From Massilia endophytica (GTDB taxonomy: Bacteria > Pseudomonadota > Gammaproteobacteria > Burkholderiales > Burkholderiaceae_D): a stretch of 64,000 nt of DNA. Where the stretch lies: NCBI RefSeq assembly GCF_021165955.1, contig NZ_CP088952.1:3968001-4032000 (forward strand), given 5' to 3'. Below are positions 16,998 through 24,758 of this stretch, one piece after another (the first letter of the stretch is position 1; each line of letters begins with the position of its first letter). A model generated the notes under the pieces. The model worked only from the letters and a program-made list of their open reading frames with translations, was not told the DNA's origin and searched no databases. The translations under genes were made by a program, and so were the position numbers.

Positions 16998-17729
16998 CTA
17001 GCGCATCAGGCTCTGGAATGCCTTCGGCATCCAGGGCCGCGCGGCGAGCAGGAAGGTCAGCGAGTGGCGCTGGTCGTACGGCAGCCGCGCATCGTCCTGA
17101 TGCTGCTGCGAGAATTCGTCCGCCACCTGGCGCAGCCGGTCGAGCAGCGCCTGCGTGGACGCCGGCGAGAGCATCACGCTCACCAGCTGCAGCAGCTCCT
17201 TCGGGCCGTCGAAACGGCTGTCCAGATAATCCCCATACGCCTCGTCGCGGAAGTAAGCCTGGATCGGTCCATTCGGAATCCAGCTGAAGGTGCGCGCCAC
17301 CAGCAGGCGGTATCTGTTGTTCGGCCTGAGGATCAGGAAGCCGATGCGGTCCAGCCGCAGCAGGTAGGCCAGCGCTTCGGCCTCCGTGAGCCGGTAGGTC
17401 GCCACGATCTGCTCCAGCGGCAGCAGGTTCAGCGCCGCCACCGCCACCACCAGCAGGCGCTTGTCGCCGATGATCTCTTCTTCCTGCGCCCGCGTAAGCT
17501 GAGTGACCAGGTGCGGCGCATCCGTCGCCGCCTGCGCCAGCTCCATGAAATCCATGCCGATGGCGGCAAGCACCTGCTCCAGGCGTTCCAGCGAAAAATG
17601 GCGCAGCGCGAAGGTGCGCTTCACGCTCGCCTCGGAAATTCCCAGCTTCGCGGCAAGGTCGGCATAGGTTACACCCTTGGCCTTGAGCTGCCGTTTCAGC
17701 GCATCAATAAGTTGTACAGTGGTCGACAT
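16998..17729 (-). CDS. XRE-family (helix-turn-helix) transcriptional regulator
   Basis: 243 residues. The N-terminal HTH (about 8-60) has 'TYADLAAKLGISEASVKRTF' and 'LERLEQVLAAIGMDFMELA'. The remaining ~170 residues contain a helical region that may sense or oligomerise ('LPLEQIVATYRLTEAEALAYL'). It diverges from the STM0539-like gene across 121 bases holding two inverted repeats (17742-17758 and 17762-17784), so autoregulation and control of 17851-20193 are plausible. Confidence 0.88.
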   Translation of the reverse strand: MSTTVQLIDALKRQLKAKGVTYADLAAKLGISEASVKRTFALRHFSLERLEQVLAAIGMDFMELAQAATDAPHLVTQLTRAQEEEIIGDKRLLVVAVAALNLLPLEQIVATYRLTEAEALAYLLRLDRIGFLILRPNNRYRLLVARTFSWIPNGPIQAYFRDEAYGDYLDSRFDGPKELLQLVSVMLSPASTQALLDRLRQVADEFSQQHQDDARLPYDQRHSLTFLLAARPWMPKAFQSLMR

Positions 17730-17741
17730 AGCAGAATGATA

Positions 17742-17758
17742 GTATCACTTTTCGATAC
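17742..17758. promoter_or_regulatory. Inverted repeat GTATC-N7-GATAC
   Basis: A 5-bp dyad just upstream of the XRE gene start (17729), in the divergent intergenic space. It is a candidate operator; the second, longer dyad follows 3 bases later. Confidence 0.35.
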
Positions 17759-17761
17759 CTT

Positions 17762-17784
17762 ATCCGTAATATCTTGCTACGGAT
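17762..17784. promoter_or_regulatory. Inverted repeat ATCCGTA-N9-TACGGAT
   Basis: 7-bp perfect arms (17762-17768 and 17778-17784) in an AT-rich stretch between the XRE regulator and the divergent STM0539-like gene. It is a likely binding site for the XRE protein or another regulator. It has no terminator character. Confidence 0.45.
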
Positions 17785-17850
17785 TAACTTTTCCTTGATG
17801 GCTGGCGGCGGCGCGGCGATGATGGCGCCACTTCAACGAGGAGAACAAGA

Positions 17851-18258
17851 ATGAAACGTCTGATGATCGCCACCCTTCTGAGCATCGCCATGAGCGCCAG
17901 CCATGCGGGCGACGCCTCCCAGGCTTCCAATCCGTCCAACGCCATTGGCGACATGTCGGCGACGGTAGTGGCGGGTTCAGTGCTGTCCGTCGCCGTCACC
18001 GGCAGCGTGGTGGTGGCGAGCGTGAAGGAGATCGGCGACGACCTCGAGATCCTGCTTGAAGGCGCCTCCGACGCCAGCACGGCCACCGTCCGCCTCAGCG
18101 GCAAGGCGGCAAAGGGCCTCTCCGTCGCCGCTGGCACGGTGGTGCAGGTGACGGCCGTTTCGACGGGCCATTTGCTGGTGGCCTCGGGCAAGGTACTGGC
18201 TTTCATCCCGAACGAAGCAGGCAAGGCCCTGCTGCACCACAGCCGCGTGGAGGGCTGA
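17851..18258 (+). CDS. STM0539-like small exported protein
   Basis: 135 residues with a clear signal peptide (MKRLMIATLLSIAMSASHAG). The mature part is a Val/Ser/Ala-rich beta protein ('SVLSVAVTGSVVVASVKEIG', 'AGTVVQVTAVSTGHLLVASG', 'FIPNEAGKALLHHS'). I recall this pattern from the family called STM0539, usually found beside DUF2145 genes; no biochemical role is known to me. GAGGAG precedes the ATG. The next gene starts directly after its TGA, so the two are co-translated. Confidence 0.8.
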   Translation: MKRLMIATLLSIAMSASHAGDASQASNPSNAIGDMSATVVAGSVLSVAVTGSVVVASVKEIGDDLEILLEGASDASTATVRLSGKAAKGLSVAAGTVVQVTAVSTGHLLVASGKVLAFIPNEAGKALLHHSRVEG

Positions 18259-19050
18259 GTGAAGCGTCTTCTGATCTGCCTCCTCTTTGCGGCAGGCTGC
18301 CTGGCGCCGCGCGCACAGGCGGGCCAGACCTGCGAGGAGAAACCCGTCACGGTCCAGGATGCGGTGAAAGCGCTGGACCTGGCGGAGCGCAGCTTCAAGC
18401 TGCTGGATGAAAGCGGCGCCCAGGTGGCGCTGATCTCCCGCGCAGGACAGGACCTCTCCAAATATGGCCTGCGCTTCTCGCACATGGCCATCGTTTGGCG
18501 CGATCATCCGGAAGGCCGCTGGACCGTGGTGCATGAACTGAACGACTGCGGCAGCGCGAACTCGGCCCTCTACAACGAAGGCCTGGGGAACTTCTTCCTG
18601 AACGATATGTACCGCTACGAGGCGGAGATCGCCATTCCGGGCGAAGCGGTGCAGCAACGCCTCGCGCAGCAGCTGGCCAGCCGCACGCCGGTGCGCCTGC
18701 ACCAGAAGCGCTACAACATGCTCTCCTACGCCTTCTCCACGCAGTACCAGAACTCGAACCAGTGGGTGCTGGAGAACTATGCCGCAGCCGCCAGCCCCCA
18801 GGGGCAGGTGGAAACGCGCGAGGAAGCGCAGAAGTGGCTGCGCAGCGCGCGCTTCCGTCCCATTACGGTGGAGGTGAACGCGGCCACGCGGCTCGGGGCG
18901 CGCATGTTCCGCGCCAATGTGGCTTTCGACGACCATCCCTTCGACCGCCGCATGGCGGGCCAGATCGATACCGTCACCACTTCGGCCATCGTGCGATTCA
19001 TGAAGGACCAGGACCCGGCGACGCGCGTGTTCCTCGTGCCCGCTCTCTGA
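18259..19050 (+). CDS. DUF2145-family exported protein
   Basis: 263 residues from a GTG that directly follows the preceding stop. The signal peptide ends near 'RAQAGQTC'. Conserved stretches 'RAGQDLSKYGLRFSHMAIVW', 'WTVVHELNDCGSANSALYNE' and 'KRYNMLSYAFSTQYQNSNQW' contain a Ser-His-Met, a His-Glu-Leu-Asn and an Asn-Gln-Trp arrangement. These recall NlpC/P60-like (YiiX-type) Cys/His hydrolases, but I cannot show a complete triad. Periplasmic or outer-envelope location is expected. It forms a unit with the STM0539-like gene upstream. Confidence 0.82.
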   Translation: MKRLLICLLFAAGCLAPRAQAGQTCEEKPVTVQDAVKALDLAERSFKLLDESGAQVALISRAGQDLSKYGLRFSHMAIVWRDHPEGRWTVVHELNDCGSANSALYNEGLGNFFLNDMYRYEAEIAIPGEAVQQRLAQQLASRTPVRLHQKRYNMLSYAFSTQYQNSNQWVLENYAAAASPQGQVETREEAQKWLRSARFRPITVEVNAATRLGARMFRANVAFDDHPFDRRMAGQIDTVTTSAIVRFMKDQDPATRVFLVPAL

Positions 19051-19107
19051 TCTTCATCAAGCGCCGCCGGACGCGTCGTCGGAAGATAGGAGCACAAGGA
19101 GGCCCCT

Positions 19108-20193
19108 ATGAAAAAGCTGACGATCGCCGCACTGGCGCTGCTGGCCGGCTGCACCATGCCCTACCGGCCTGCCCAATTCGCGGAGGCTGGCGCCTCCTTC
19201 CCCGGCCTTGCGGATTTCGCGGCACAGTCGCCATCGCGCCGGGCGGACGTAATGCTGGTTCACGGCATGTGCACGCACGACGCCACCTGGGCCGCCGAAA
19301 CCGTGGACCTGCTGGCGCAGCAGCTGGGCGCCAACGTGGGCACCAAACCGGGCCCCGGCCTGCGCGGCCTCGCGGGGGGCGTCGAGATCATTCCCAGCAC
19401 CGTCACCACGCCTGCGGGAGAACTGCGTTTCCAGGCCCTGGTCTGGTCACCGCTCACCACGCCCCTCAAACAGCAGCTGTGCTATGACCAGAGCGGGAAA
19501 TCGGAGATCTGTACCGGCGCCACGCCGTACACGCTGAAGCGCGCGCGGTGGAACGCGCAGGTGAAGGACTGGCTGGTGGACGACTGCATTCCCGACGCCC
19601 TCATTTACCAGGGTGTGTCGCGGCCGCAGATCCGCGCCGCGATGCGCGAGGCCATCCTGCGGGCGAGCAGCGAGTCCGATCCCTCCTCGCCGCTGGTGGT
19701 GATCTCGGAGAGCCTGGGCAGCAAGATCCTCTTCGACACCCTGCTCGAAATGAGCGAAACGCCGGCCACGCAGCGCGCAGCGATGGAGGTGGTGGGCAGG
19801 CTTTCCTACCTCATCATGGCCGCCAACCAGATCCCCTTGCTCTCGCTCGCGGACCAGCCGCTGGATGGCGCTGGCCGCAGCGCCGCACCCGCCCTGCCCG
19901 ACAGCCTGCAGCGGCTCTTGCTGAAACGCCGTCCGCCCGATGCGGGCCGCCGCTCGGTCACCCGCCTGATACTGGTGGCCTTCACCGATCCCAGCGACCT
20001 GCTGTCGTACACCCTGCTCAAGGACCGTTATGCGGAGAGCGGGGTCGTTCTGCACAATGTGCTGGTCTCGAACACGCCCACATGGTTTGGCCTGATTGCG
20101 GACCCGGTGGCGGGCCATCTCGATTACCTCGCCAATCCGGACGTGGGACGCATCATCAGCTGCGGGGAGCCGAAGAGCGCCCTGTGCAAATAG
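19108..20193 (+). CDS. Putative lipoprotein with alpha/beta-hydrolase-like fold
   Basis: 361 residues. Lipoprotein signal 'LALLAGCTMPYRP' (lipobox LAGC, Cys about residue 15). 'DVMLVHGMCTHDATWAAETV' is an alpha/beta-hydrolase HG oxyanion-type strand, and 'PLVVISESLGSKILFDTLLE' gives a GxSxG-like elbow written S-E-S-L-G. The catalytic Ser is therefore plausible but the motif is atypical. AAGGAGG precedes the ATG. The stop codon TAG sits on the first bases of the group II intron; without the intron the frame would read AAA TAA. Function not recognised. Confidence 0.78.
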   Translation: MKKLTIAALALLAGCTMPYRPAQFAEAGASFPGLADFAAQSPSRRADVMLVHGMCTHDATWAAETVDLLAQQLGANVGTKPGPGLRGLAGGVEIIPSTVTTPAGELRFQALVWSPLTTPLKQQLCYDQSGKSEICTGATPYTLKRARWNAQVKDWLVDDCIPDALIYQGVSRPQIRAAMREAILRASSESDPSSPLVVISESLGSKILFDTLLEMSETPATQRAAMEVVGRLSYLIMAANQIPLLSLADQPLDGAGRSAAPALPDSLQRLLLKRRPPDAGRRSVTRLILVAFTDPSDLLSYTLLKDRYAESGVVLHNVLVSNTPTWFGLIADPVAGHLDYLANPDVGRIISCGEPKSALCK

Positions 20194-20198
20194 GCATA

Positions 20199-20267
20199 GG
20201 GGCGGTCAGTTTGACTGACCGATCCCCTGCCACACCACCCGGCATGCGGGTCCGCACCGGGCGGTTC
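20199..20267 (-). ncRNA. Group II intron domains V and VI
   Basis: The minus strand reads GAACCGCCCGGTGCGG, a short turn, then GCATGCCGGGTGGT. This is the 34-nucleotide-like domain V hairpin, with a CGC triad as in class C introns. Next comes GGGG...CGGTCAG-TCAAA-CTGACCG-CCCC, a domain VI stem. Confidence 0.6.
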
Positions 20268-20279
20268 AAGAAGTTGAGG

Positions 20280-21647
20280 TCAGGAAAGGCGAGGCACACC
20301 CAGGCGGTCAAAGTAGGCAATAGTGAGGGTGGTTTTCAGCAGCCTGTCACTGTTGCGCCACCAGCGACGGCTATTCGCCGCCACCTGTTTTGCCACCGAT
20401 GGCGCGGCCCCAAGTTTGACCAATTCCCGGTACATGGTAGTTCCGCGTTTCCAGTGCTTGAGCTGGATTGCCCGCAGCCTATGACGCAGCCATTCATCGA
20501 GTCTCCGCCAAATCTTCGGAGTTTGCGCCAAGTGGAAGTACCCCTTCCATCCCAGCATATAGATGCGTAGTTTTGCCACCACTTCCGCCATGCTGCGCCC
20601 GCCGGAGCGGCCGGTGAGCTCCCGGAGGCGTTGTTTAAAGGCTGCCAGCGGCTTATGAGCCACTGCGCGCTTCACTTGGCCTCCGCGTGCCACCCACAGA
20701 CTGTAACCGAGGAACTTGCGACCAAAGGCGCTGGCCACCGCGCTTTTGCTTTCGTTGACCATGAGGTGCAACTTGGCATAACAGCGCCGCAACAGCGCCA
20801 TCACCCGCTGCCCCGCCTTGATGCTGCGTACGTAGACGTTCGCATCGTCGGCGTAGCGCGCGAAGCGATGGCCGCGCCGCTCCAGTTCCTTGTCCACCTC
20901 ATCGAGCATGATGTTGCCAAGTAGCGGGCTGAGCGGGCCACCTTGAGGCGCTCCATCAGTCCGTTCCAGCACCACGCCATGGTCCATGATGCCGCTGTTC
21001 AAATAGGCCCGGATCAGCCGGATGACCCCGGCATCTTCAATGCGCTTGCGCAGACGGTCAATCAGGATGTCATGATTGACCCGATCGAAGAATTTCGACA
21101 GGTCAACGTCAACCACGACTCGCAGGCCCGACTGGACATACGCTTGGGCGGCTAAGACCGCGTCTTGCGCACGCCTACCCGGACGGAAGCCGTAGCTGTG
21201 CTCGCTGAAGGTGGGATCAAGTATCGGTTGCAGCACCTGCAGGAGTGCTTGCTGGATCAGGCGATCCGTCACCGTCGGGATGCCAAGCTCGCGCTCACCG
21301 CCGTCCGGTTTCGGGATCGTCACCCGGAGCACCGGGCTGGGCCGGTACGTCCCTGACAGCAGTTGTTCGCGTATGCCCGGCCACGCGGTCGCCAGATGAT
21401 GAGAGGTTTGGTTGATGTCCAGACCATCGACGCCAGCTGCTCCCTTGTTGGCGCGCACACGCTTGAACGCCCGCCGCAGGTTCTCTGTTGTCAGCGCCGC
21501 AGCAAGCAGCGCTGTCCCCGTGTTTCCGGTGGCATGCCGCGGGCATTCCGCTTCGTCGCTGAAAGCATCAGACAAGGCTTCACCTTGCCTTACGGCCTCC
21601 CGCCCCGCCTGCACGGGCATCTGACGCATGGCTGGCTGCATCGGCAT
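20280..21647 (-). CDS. ltrA: Group II intron reverse transcriptase/maturase
   Basis: 455 residues. The RT core has 'NKGAAGVDGLDI', 'RPSPVLRVTIPKPDGG', 'YGFRPGRRAQDA', 'DVDLSKFFDRVNHDIL', 'GAPQGGPLSPLLGNIMLDE' and the catalytic 'RYADDANVYV' (YADD). The maturase X domain follows ('LRIYMLGWKGYFHLAQTPKIW'). There is no H-N-H endonuclease domain. All core motifs are intact, so the enzyme may be active. ATG 21647 is chosen because AAGGAG lies 10 bases upstream; an in-frame GTG at 21680 has no such site. Confidence 0.93.
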   Translation of the reverse strand: MPMQPAMRQMPVQAGREAVRQGEALSDAFSDEAECPRHATGNTGTALLAAALTTENLRRAFKRVRANKGAAGVDGLDINQTSHHLATAWPGIREQLLSGTYRPSPVLRVTIPKPDGGERELGIPTVTDRLIQQALLQVLQPILDPTFSEHSYGFRPGRRAQDAVLAAQAYVQSGLRVVVDVDLSKFFDRVNHDILIDRLRKRIEDAGVIRLIRAYLNSGIMDHGVVLERTDGAPQGGPLSPLLGNIMLDEVDKELERRGHRFARYADDANVYVRSIKAGQRVMALLRRCYAKLHLMVNESKSAVASAFGRKFLGYSLWVARGGQVKRAVAHKPLAAFKQRLRELTGRSGGRSMAEVVAKLRIYMLGWKGYFHLAQTPKIWRRLDEWLRHRLRAIQLKHWKRGTTMYRELVKLGAAPSVAKQVAANSRRWWRNSDRLLKTTLTIAYFDRLGVPRLS

Positions 21648-22051
21648 ATCGGACTCACTCCTTCTCGTTCGGTCCTTCACTGGCGGAGTCGAGCCTTCCC
21701 GGCGCTACCTCCAGCTACTATGACCTCTGCTGAGACCCCGCTCCGATTTTTTTTTCGTCACCCTTTCAGGCATAAAGCGGGGCGTCCCCAGGTAAGGGCC
21801 GCACTCCTTCATCACACAACCGCCGCATCTACACCACCGTCCTTTGACCACAAGAGCTTTGCGGTTTTATGCCCGCTTGCCCTGAGCAGCAGTGCCTTCT
21901 ATGCGATTCGTGTTCCTCGGCTCATGATTTACGCTCCACGCTTCCTTCCCACGGTCGGTTACCCTTCCGCAGTTGCGCTTCGCTCCGCTCACTGTGGTCA
22001 GCTCGCGGCGGGACTTGCACCCGCAGGAGTACGCCCATGCTGGGCGCACAT

Positions 22052-22080
22052 AAAAAAAACCCGCCACGCAGGCGGGTTTT
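22052..22080 (-). terminator. Intrinsic terminator of the TRAP gene, group II intron target
   Basis: On the minus strand AAAACCCGCC, a 5-base loop, GGCGGGTTTT, then an uninterrupted run of T: a strong rho-independent terminator 20 bases after the stop of the gene at 22100. The intron begins 2 bases beyond the T-tract. Confidence 0.9.
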
Positions 22081-22099
22081 CGCGGAGCCGCAGGGCAGC

Positions 22100-23194
22100 T
22101 TACTTGCCGCCACGTCCTGCGCTGATCAGGAAGTTCTGCATGGTGGCTTCCGCCACCGATGCCCACTGGTTCTGCTCCTGGCGGAACTTCTTCCACGGCT
22201 CGTAGATCTTCTTGAACTTGGCGTTCTTGGCCGCTTCCTCTTCCATCACCGCCTGCGCCGTCTTGTAGCAGGCTTCCATCACGTCCTTCGGATAGTTGCG
22301 CAGCTTGACGCCGTTCTTCAGCAGGCGTGCCAGGGCGGTCGGGTTCTTCACGTCGTACTCGGCCTGCATGCCCACGTGCGCCTCGTAGCTCGCGGCTTCG
22401 ATGGCAGCCTGGTATTCCTTCGGCAGCTTCTCCCACTCCTTGATGTTCACGTAGAAGGAGAAGGATGCGGAAGCTTCCCACCAGCCCGGCGTGTAGTAGA
22501 AAGGCGCCACCTTGAAGAAGCCCAGCTTCTCGTCGTCGTATGGGCCAACCCATTCCGCCGCATCGATGGTGCCCTTTTCCAGCGCAGGGTAGATGTCGCC
22601 GCCGGCCAGCTGCTGCGGCACCACGCCGTGGCGCTCCAGCACGCGGCCTGCGAAGCCTGCCACGCGCATCTTCGTGCCCTTCAGGTCCGCCACGGACTTG
22701 ATCTCCTTGCGGAACCAGCCGCCCATCTGCGTGCCCGAGTTACCGCCCAGGAAGTTGATGATGTTGTAGTCCTTGAAGAAGGCGCGCGTCAGTTCGCGGC
22801 CGCCGCCCTGGTCGTACCATGCGGTGTGCTGGCGCGAGGTCAGGCCGAAAGGCACGGCGCAGTCGAAGGAGAAGGTCGCATCCTTGCCGAAGTAGTAGTA
22901 CGACGCGCTGTGGCCGCACTCCACGGTGCCCGCCTGCACGGCATCCATCACCTGCAGGCCAGGCACGATCTCGCCGGCTGCGAAGGAGCGGATGTTGAAC
23001 TTGCCGCCGGTGAGCTGCGACACGCGCTTGGTGAAGGTGTCGGCTGCGCCGAAGATGGTGTCGAGGGATTTGGGGAAGCTGGAGGCCAGGCGCCAGTTAA
23101 TGGTGGGCAGGCCATCCGCGGCCAGGGCCGGCGCGGCGATTACGCCTGCACCCGCACCCGCTGCTGCCTTCTTGATAAAGGAACGACGTTCCAT
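22100..23194 (-). CDS. TRAP transporter substrate-binding protein (DctP/TakP-like), copy 2
   Basis: 364 residues with a leader of the twin-arginine/Ala type (MERRSFIKKAAAGAGAGVIA, 'PALAADG'). It has the same conserved stretches as copy 1 at 14617 ('FAAGEIVPGLQVMDAVQAGT', 'MRVAGFAGRVLERHGVVPQQ', 'DAAEWVGPYDDEKLGF'). Differences cluster near residues 70-80 and 100-160 and may change substrate choice. No dctQ or dctM is near. A 14-bp palindrome TTGCAAGCTTGCAA (23275-23288) lies in its upstream region and a strong terminator follows it. Confidence 0.92.
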   Translation of the reverse strand: MERRSFIKKAAAGAGAGVIAAPALAADGLPTINWRLASSFPKSLDTIFGAADTFTKRVSQLTGGKFNIRSFAAGEIVPGLQVMDAVQAGTVECGHSASYYYFGKDATFSFDCAVPFGLTSRQHTAWYDQGGGRELTRAFFKDYNIINFLGGNSGTQMGGWFRKEIKSVADLKGTKMRVAGFAGRVLERHGVVPQQLAGGDIYPALEKGTIDAAEWVGPYDDEKLGFFKVAPFYYTPGWWEASASFSFYVNIKEWEKLPKEYQAAIEAASYEAHVGMQAEYDVKNPTALARLLKNGVKLRNYPKDVMEACYKTAQAVMEEEAAKNAKFKKIYEPWKKFRQEQNQWASVAEATMQNFLISAGRGGK

Positions 23195-23274
23195 ACGATA
23201 TGTCTCCTCAAGGATTTAGACGTCACGGAAAACGCTACAGCACTGAAATGCTGGGACACAGTGTATGGAATCGC

Positions 23275-23288
23275 TTGCAAGCTTGCAA
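23275..23288. promoter_or_regulatory. 14-bp palindrome upstream of TRAP copy 2
   Basis: TTGCAAGCTTGCAA is fully self-complementary and lies about 80-95 bases before the gene start at 23194. The 9-mer AAGCTTGCA inside it also occurs upstream of the paralogue (15752-15760). It is a possible shared operator half. Confidence 0.3.
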
Positions 23289-23313
23289 TCAAAATATGAT
23301 GTTGTGCAACAGG

Positions 23314-24666
23314 TCAGTTCCCTGCCACGACCATCTTCTCGATCAGGATGGAGCCGGTCTGCTTGGTGCCGCGCACCAGCACGTCCGTGCCCACGCCCGC
23401 GATCTGCTGGAACATCTCCTTCATATTGCCCGCGATGGTGATCTCTTCCACCGGATACTGGATAACGCCGTTCTCGACCCAGAAGCCGGAGGCGCCGCGC
23501 GAGTAGTCGCCGGTGACGTAGTTGGTGCCCTGCCCCATCAGCTCCGTGACCAGGAGGCCGGTGCCCATCTTCTTCAGCATGCCCGCGAAATCGTCCTCGG
23601 GGCGCGTGAGCGAGGAAGTGAGCGACAGGTTGTGCGAGCCGCCCGCGTTGCCGGTGGTTTTCATGCCCAGCTTGCGCGCCGAGTAGGTGGAGAGGAAGTA
23701 GCCCTGCAGGACGCCGTCTTTCACCACGTCGCGCCGCGCCGTGCGCACGCCCTCTTCGTCGAAAGGTGCAGAGCCGATGGCGCCGATCACGTGCGGGTCT
23801 TCCACCACATGCACGTGCGATGGGAAGATGGACTTGCCGAGGGAGTCGAGCAGGAAGCTGGATTTGCGGTATAGCGCACCGCCGGACGTGGCCTGCACAA
23901 AAGCGCCCAGCAGGCCTGCGGCCAGGGGCGCTTCGAACAGCACGGGGCAGGTGCGCGTGGCCATCTGGCGCGCATGCAGGCGGGCCAGGGCGCGTTCGGC
24001 GGCGTAGCGGCCGATCGCTTCCGGCGAAGCCATCTTCTTCGGATCGCGCACGGAGCTGTACCAGTCGTCGCGCTGCATGTGGGCGCCCTTGCCCGCAATC
24101 GGCGTGGCCGACAGGGTGTGGCGCGAATAGGGATAGCCGCCGATGAAGCCGCGCGAGTTGGCCGACACGAAGTGCGACTGCTGCACGTGCACGCCCGAGC
24201 CTTCGCTGTTGCTGATGCGGGGATCGACATCGAAGGCCGCCTGCTCGGCGCGGCGCGCCAGCTCCACGGCTTCCTCGGTTGAGATGGGCCAGGGGTAGAA
24301 GAGCTGCAGGTCCTGCGGGTTCTTCTCCAGCATGTCCTCGTCGGCCAGGCCCGCGCAGTCGTCTTCCGCCGTGAAGCGGGCGATGTTGTAGGCCGCTTCC
24401 ACGGTGGCCTTCAGGGAGGCGGTGGAAAAGTCCGAGGTGCTGGCATTGCCGCGCTTCTTGCCGACGAAGACGGTGACGCCGATGCCCTTGTCCTTGTTCT
24501 GTTCGATGGTCTCGATCTTGCCCTTGCGAACCGACACCGACAGCCCGCTGCCTTCGCTGATCTCGACAGCCGCGTCGCTGCCGCCCGCCTGCCGCGCGTA
24601 CTGCAGCACGTCGCGTGCAAGCTGTTTCAACTGGTCCTGGCTATGGGTGAAATGGGATTCGCTCAT
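23314..24666 (-). CDS. pmbA: PmbA/TldE metalloprotease subunit
   Basis: 450 residues, the usual PmbA length. 'VSVRKGKIETIEQNKDKGIG', 'SNSEGSGVHVQQSHFVSANS' and 'GQGTNYVTGDYSRGASGFWV' are family signatures. TldD/TldE (PmbA) degrade unfolded peptides and mature microcin-like peptides; TldE is the non-zinc partner. ATG 24666 gives MSESHFTHS; the frame continues 39 bases upstream without conserved content. It diverges from darP/yjgA, the standard arrangement in proteobacteria. The partner tldD is not in the window. Confidence 0.95.
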   Translation of the reverse strand: MSESHFTHSQDQLKQLARDVLQYARQAGGSDAAVEISEGSGLSVSVRKGKIETIEQNKDKGIGVTVFVGKKRGNASTSDFSTASLKATVEAAYNIARFTAEDDCAGLADEDMLEKNPQDLQLFYPWPISTEEAVELARRAEQAAFDVDPRISNSEGSGVHVQQSHFVSANSRGFIGGYPYSRHTLSATPIAGKGAHMQRDDWYSSVRDPKKMASPEAIGRYAAERALARLHARQMATRTCPVLFEAPLAAGLLGAFVQATSGGALYRKSSFLLDSLGKSIFPSHVHVVEDPHVIGAIGSAPFDEEGVRTARRDVVKDGVLQGYFLSTYSARKLGMKTTGNAGGSHNLSLTSSLTRPEDDFAGMLKKMGTGLLVTELMGQGTNYVTGDYSRGASGFWVENGVIQYPVEEITIAGNMKEMFQQIAGVGTDVLVRGTKQTGSILIEKMVVAGN

Positions 24667-24728
24667 GGGTGTTTTGGCTCGGCAAGGCTTCAAAACGGGT
24701 ATCATAGCAGCCGTTTACAGTTTTTACA

Positions 24729-24749
24729 GGCGCGGTTTCCTACCGCGCC
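24729..24749. other. 8-bp hairpin in the darP leader
   Basis: GGCGCGGT (24729-24736) and ACCGCGCC (24742-24749) flank the loop TTCCT, ending 9 bases before the darP ATG. There is no clear Shine-Dalgarno between hairpin and start, so the hairpin may affect initiation. Confidence 0.4.
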
Positions 24750-24758
24750 CAGCTCATC

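Larger units (their letters stand above)
20190..22049 (-). mobile_element. Group IIC-like intron, about 1.86 kb, with its maturase gene
   Basis: On the minus strand the element starts at 22049 with GTGCGCCCAGCATGGGCG, the standard bacterial group II 5' end. It contains the reverse transcriptase/maturase at 20280-21647. It ends with a domain V (about 20267-20234), a domain VI stem (about 20220-20199) and a terminal ...CCTAT. The 3' end at 20190 is inferred from the rule that these introns end in A-pyrimidine. It sits 2 bases after the T-tract of the terminator of the downstream TRAP gene, which is the known target choice of class C introns. No endonuclease domain is present, as in that class. 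Confidence 0.88.

Noticed and set aside
21747..21755. Run of nine T, possible terminator
   Set aside because: It lies inside the intron's 5' RNA domains, and the flanking CCCCGCT/AGCGGGG pair encloses it in a loop; no hairpin precedes it.
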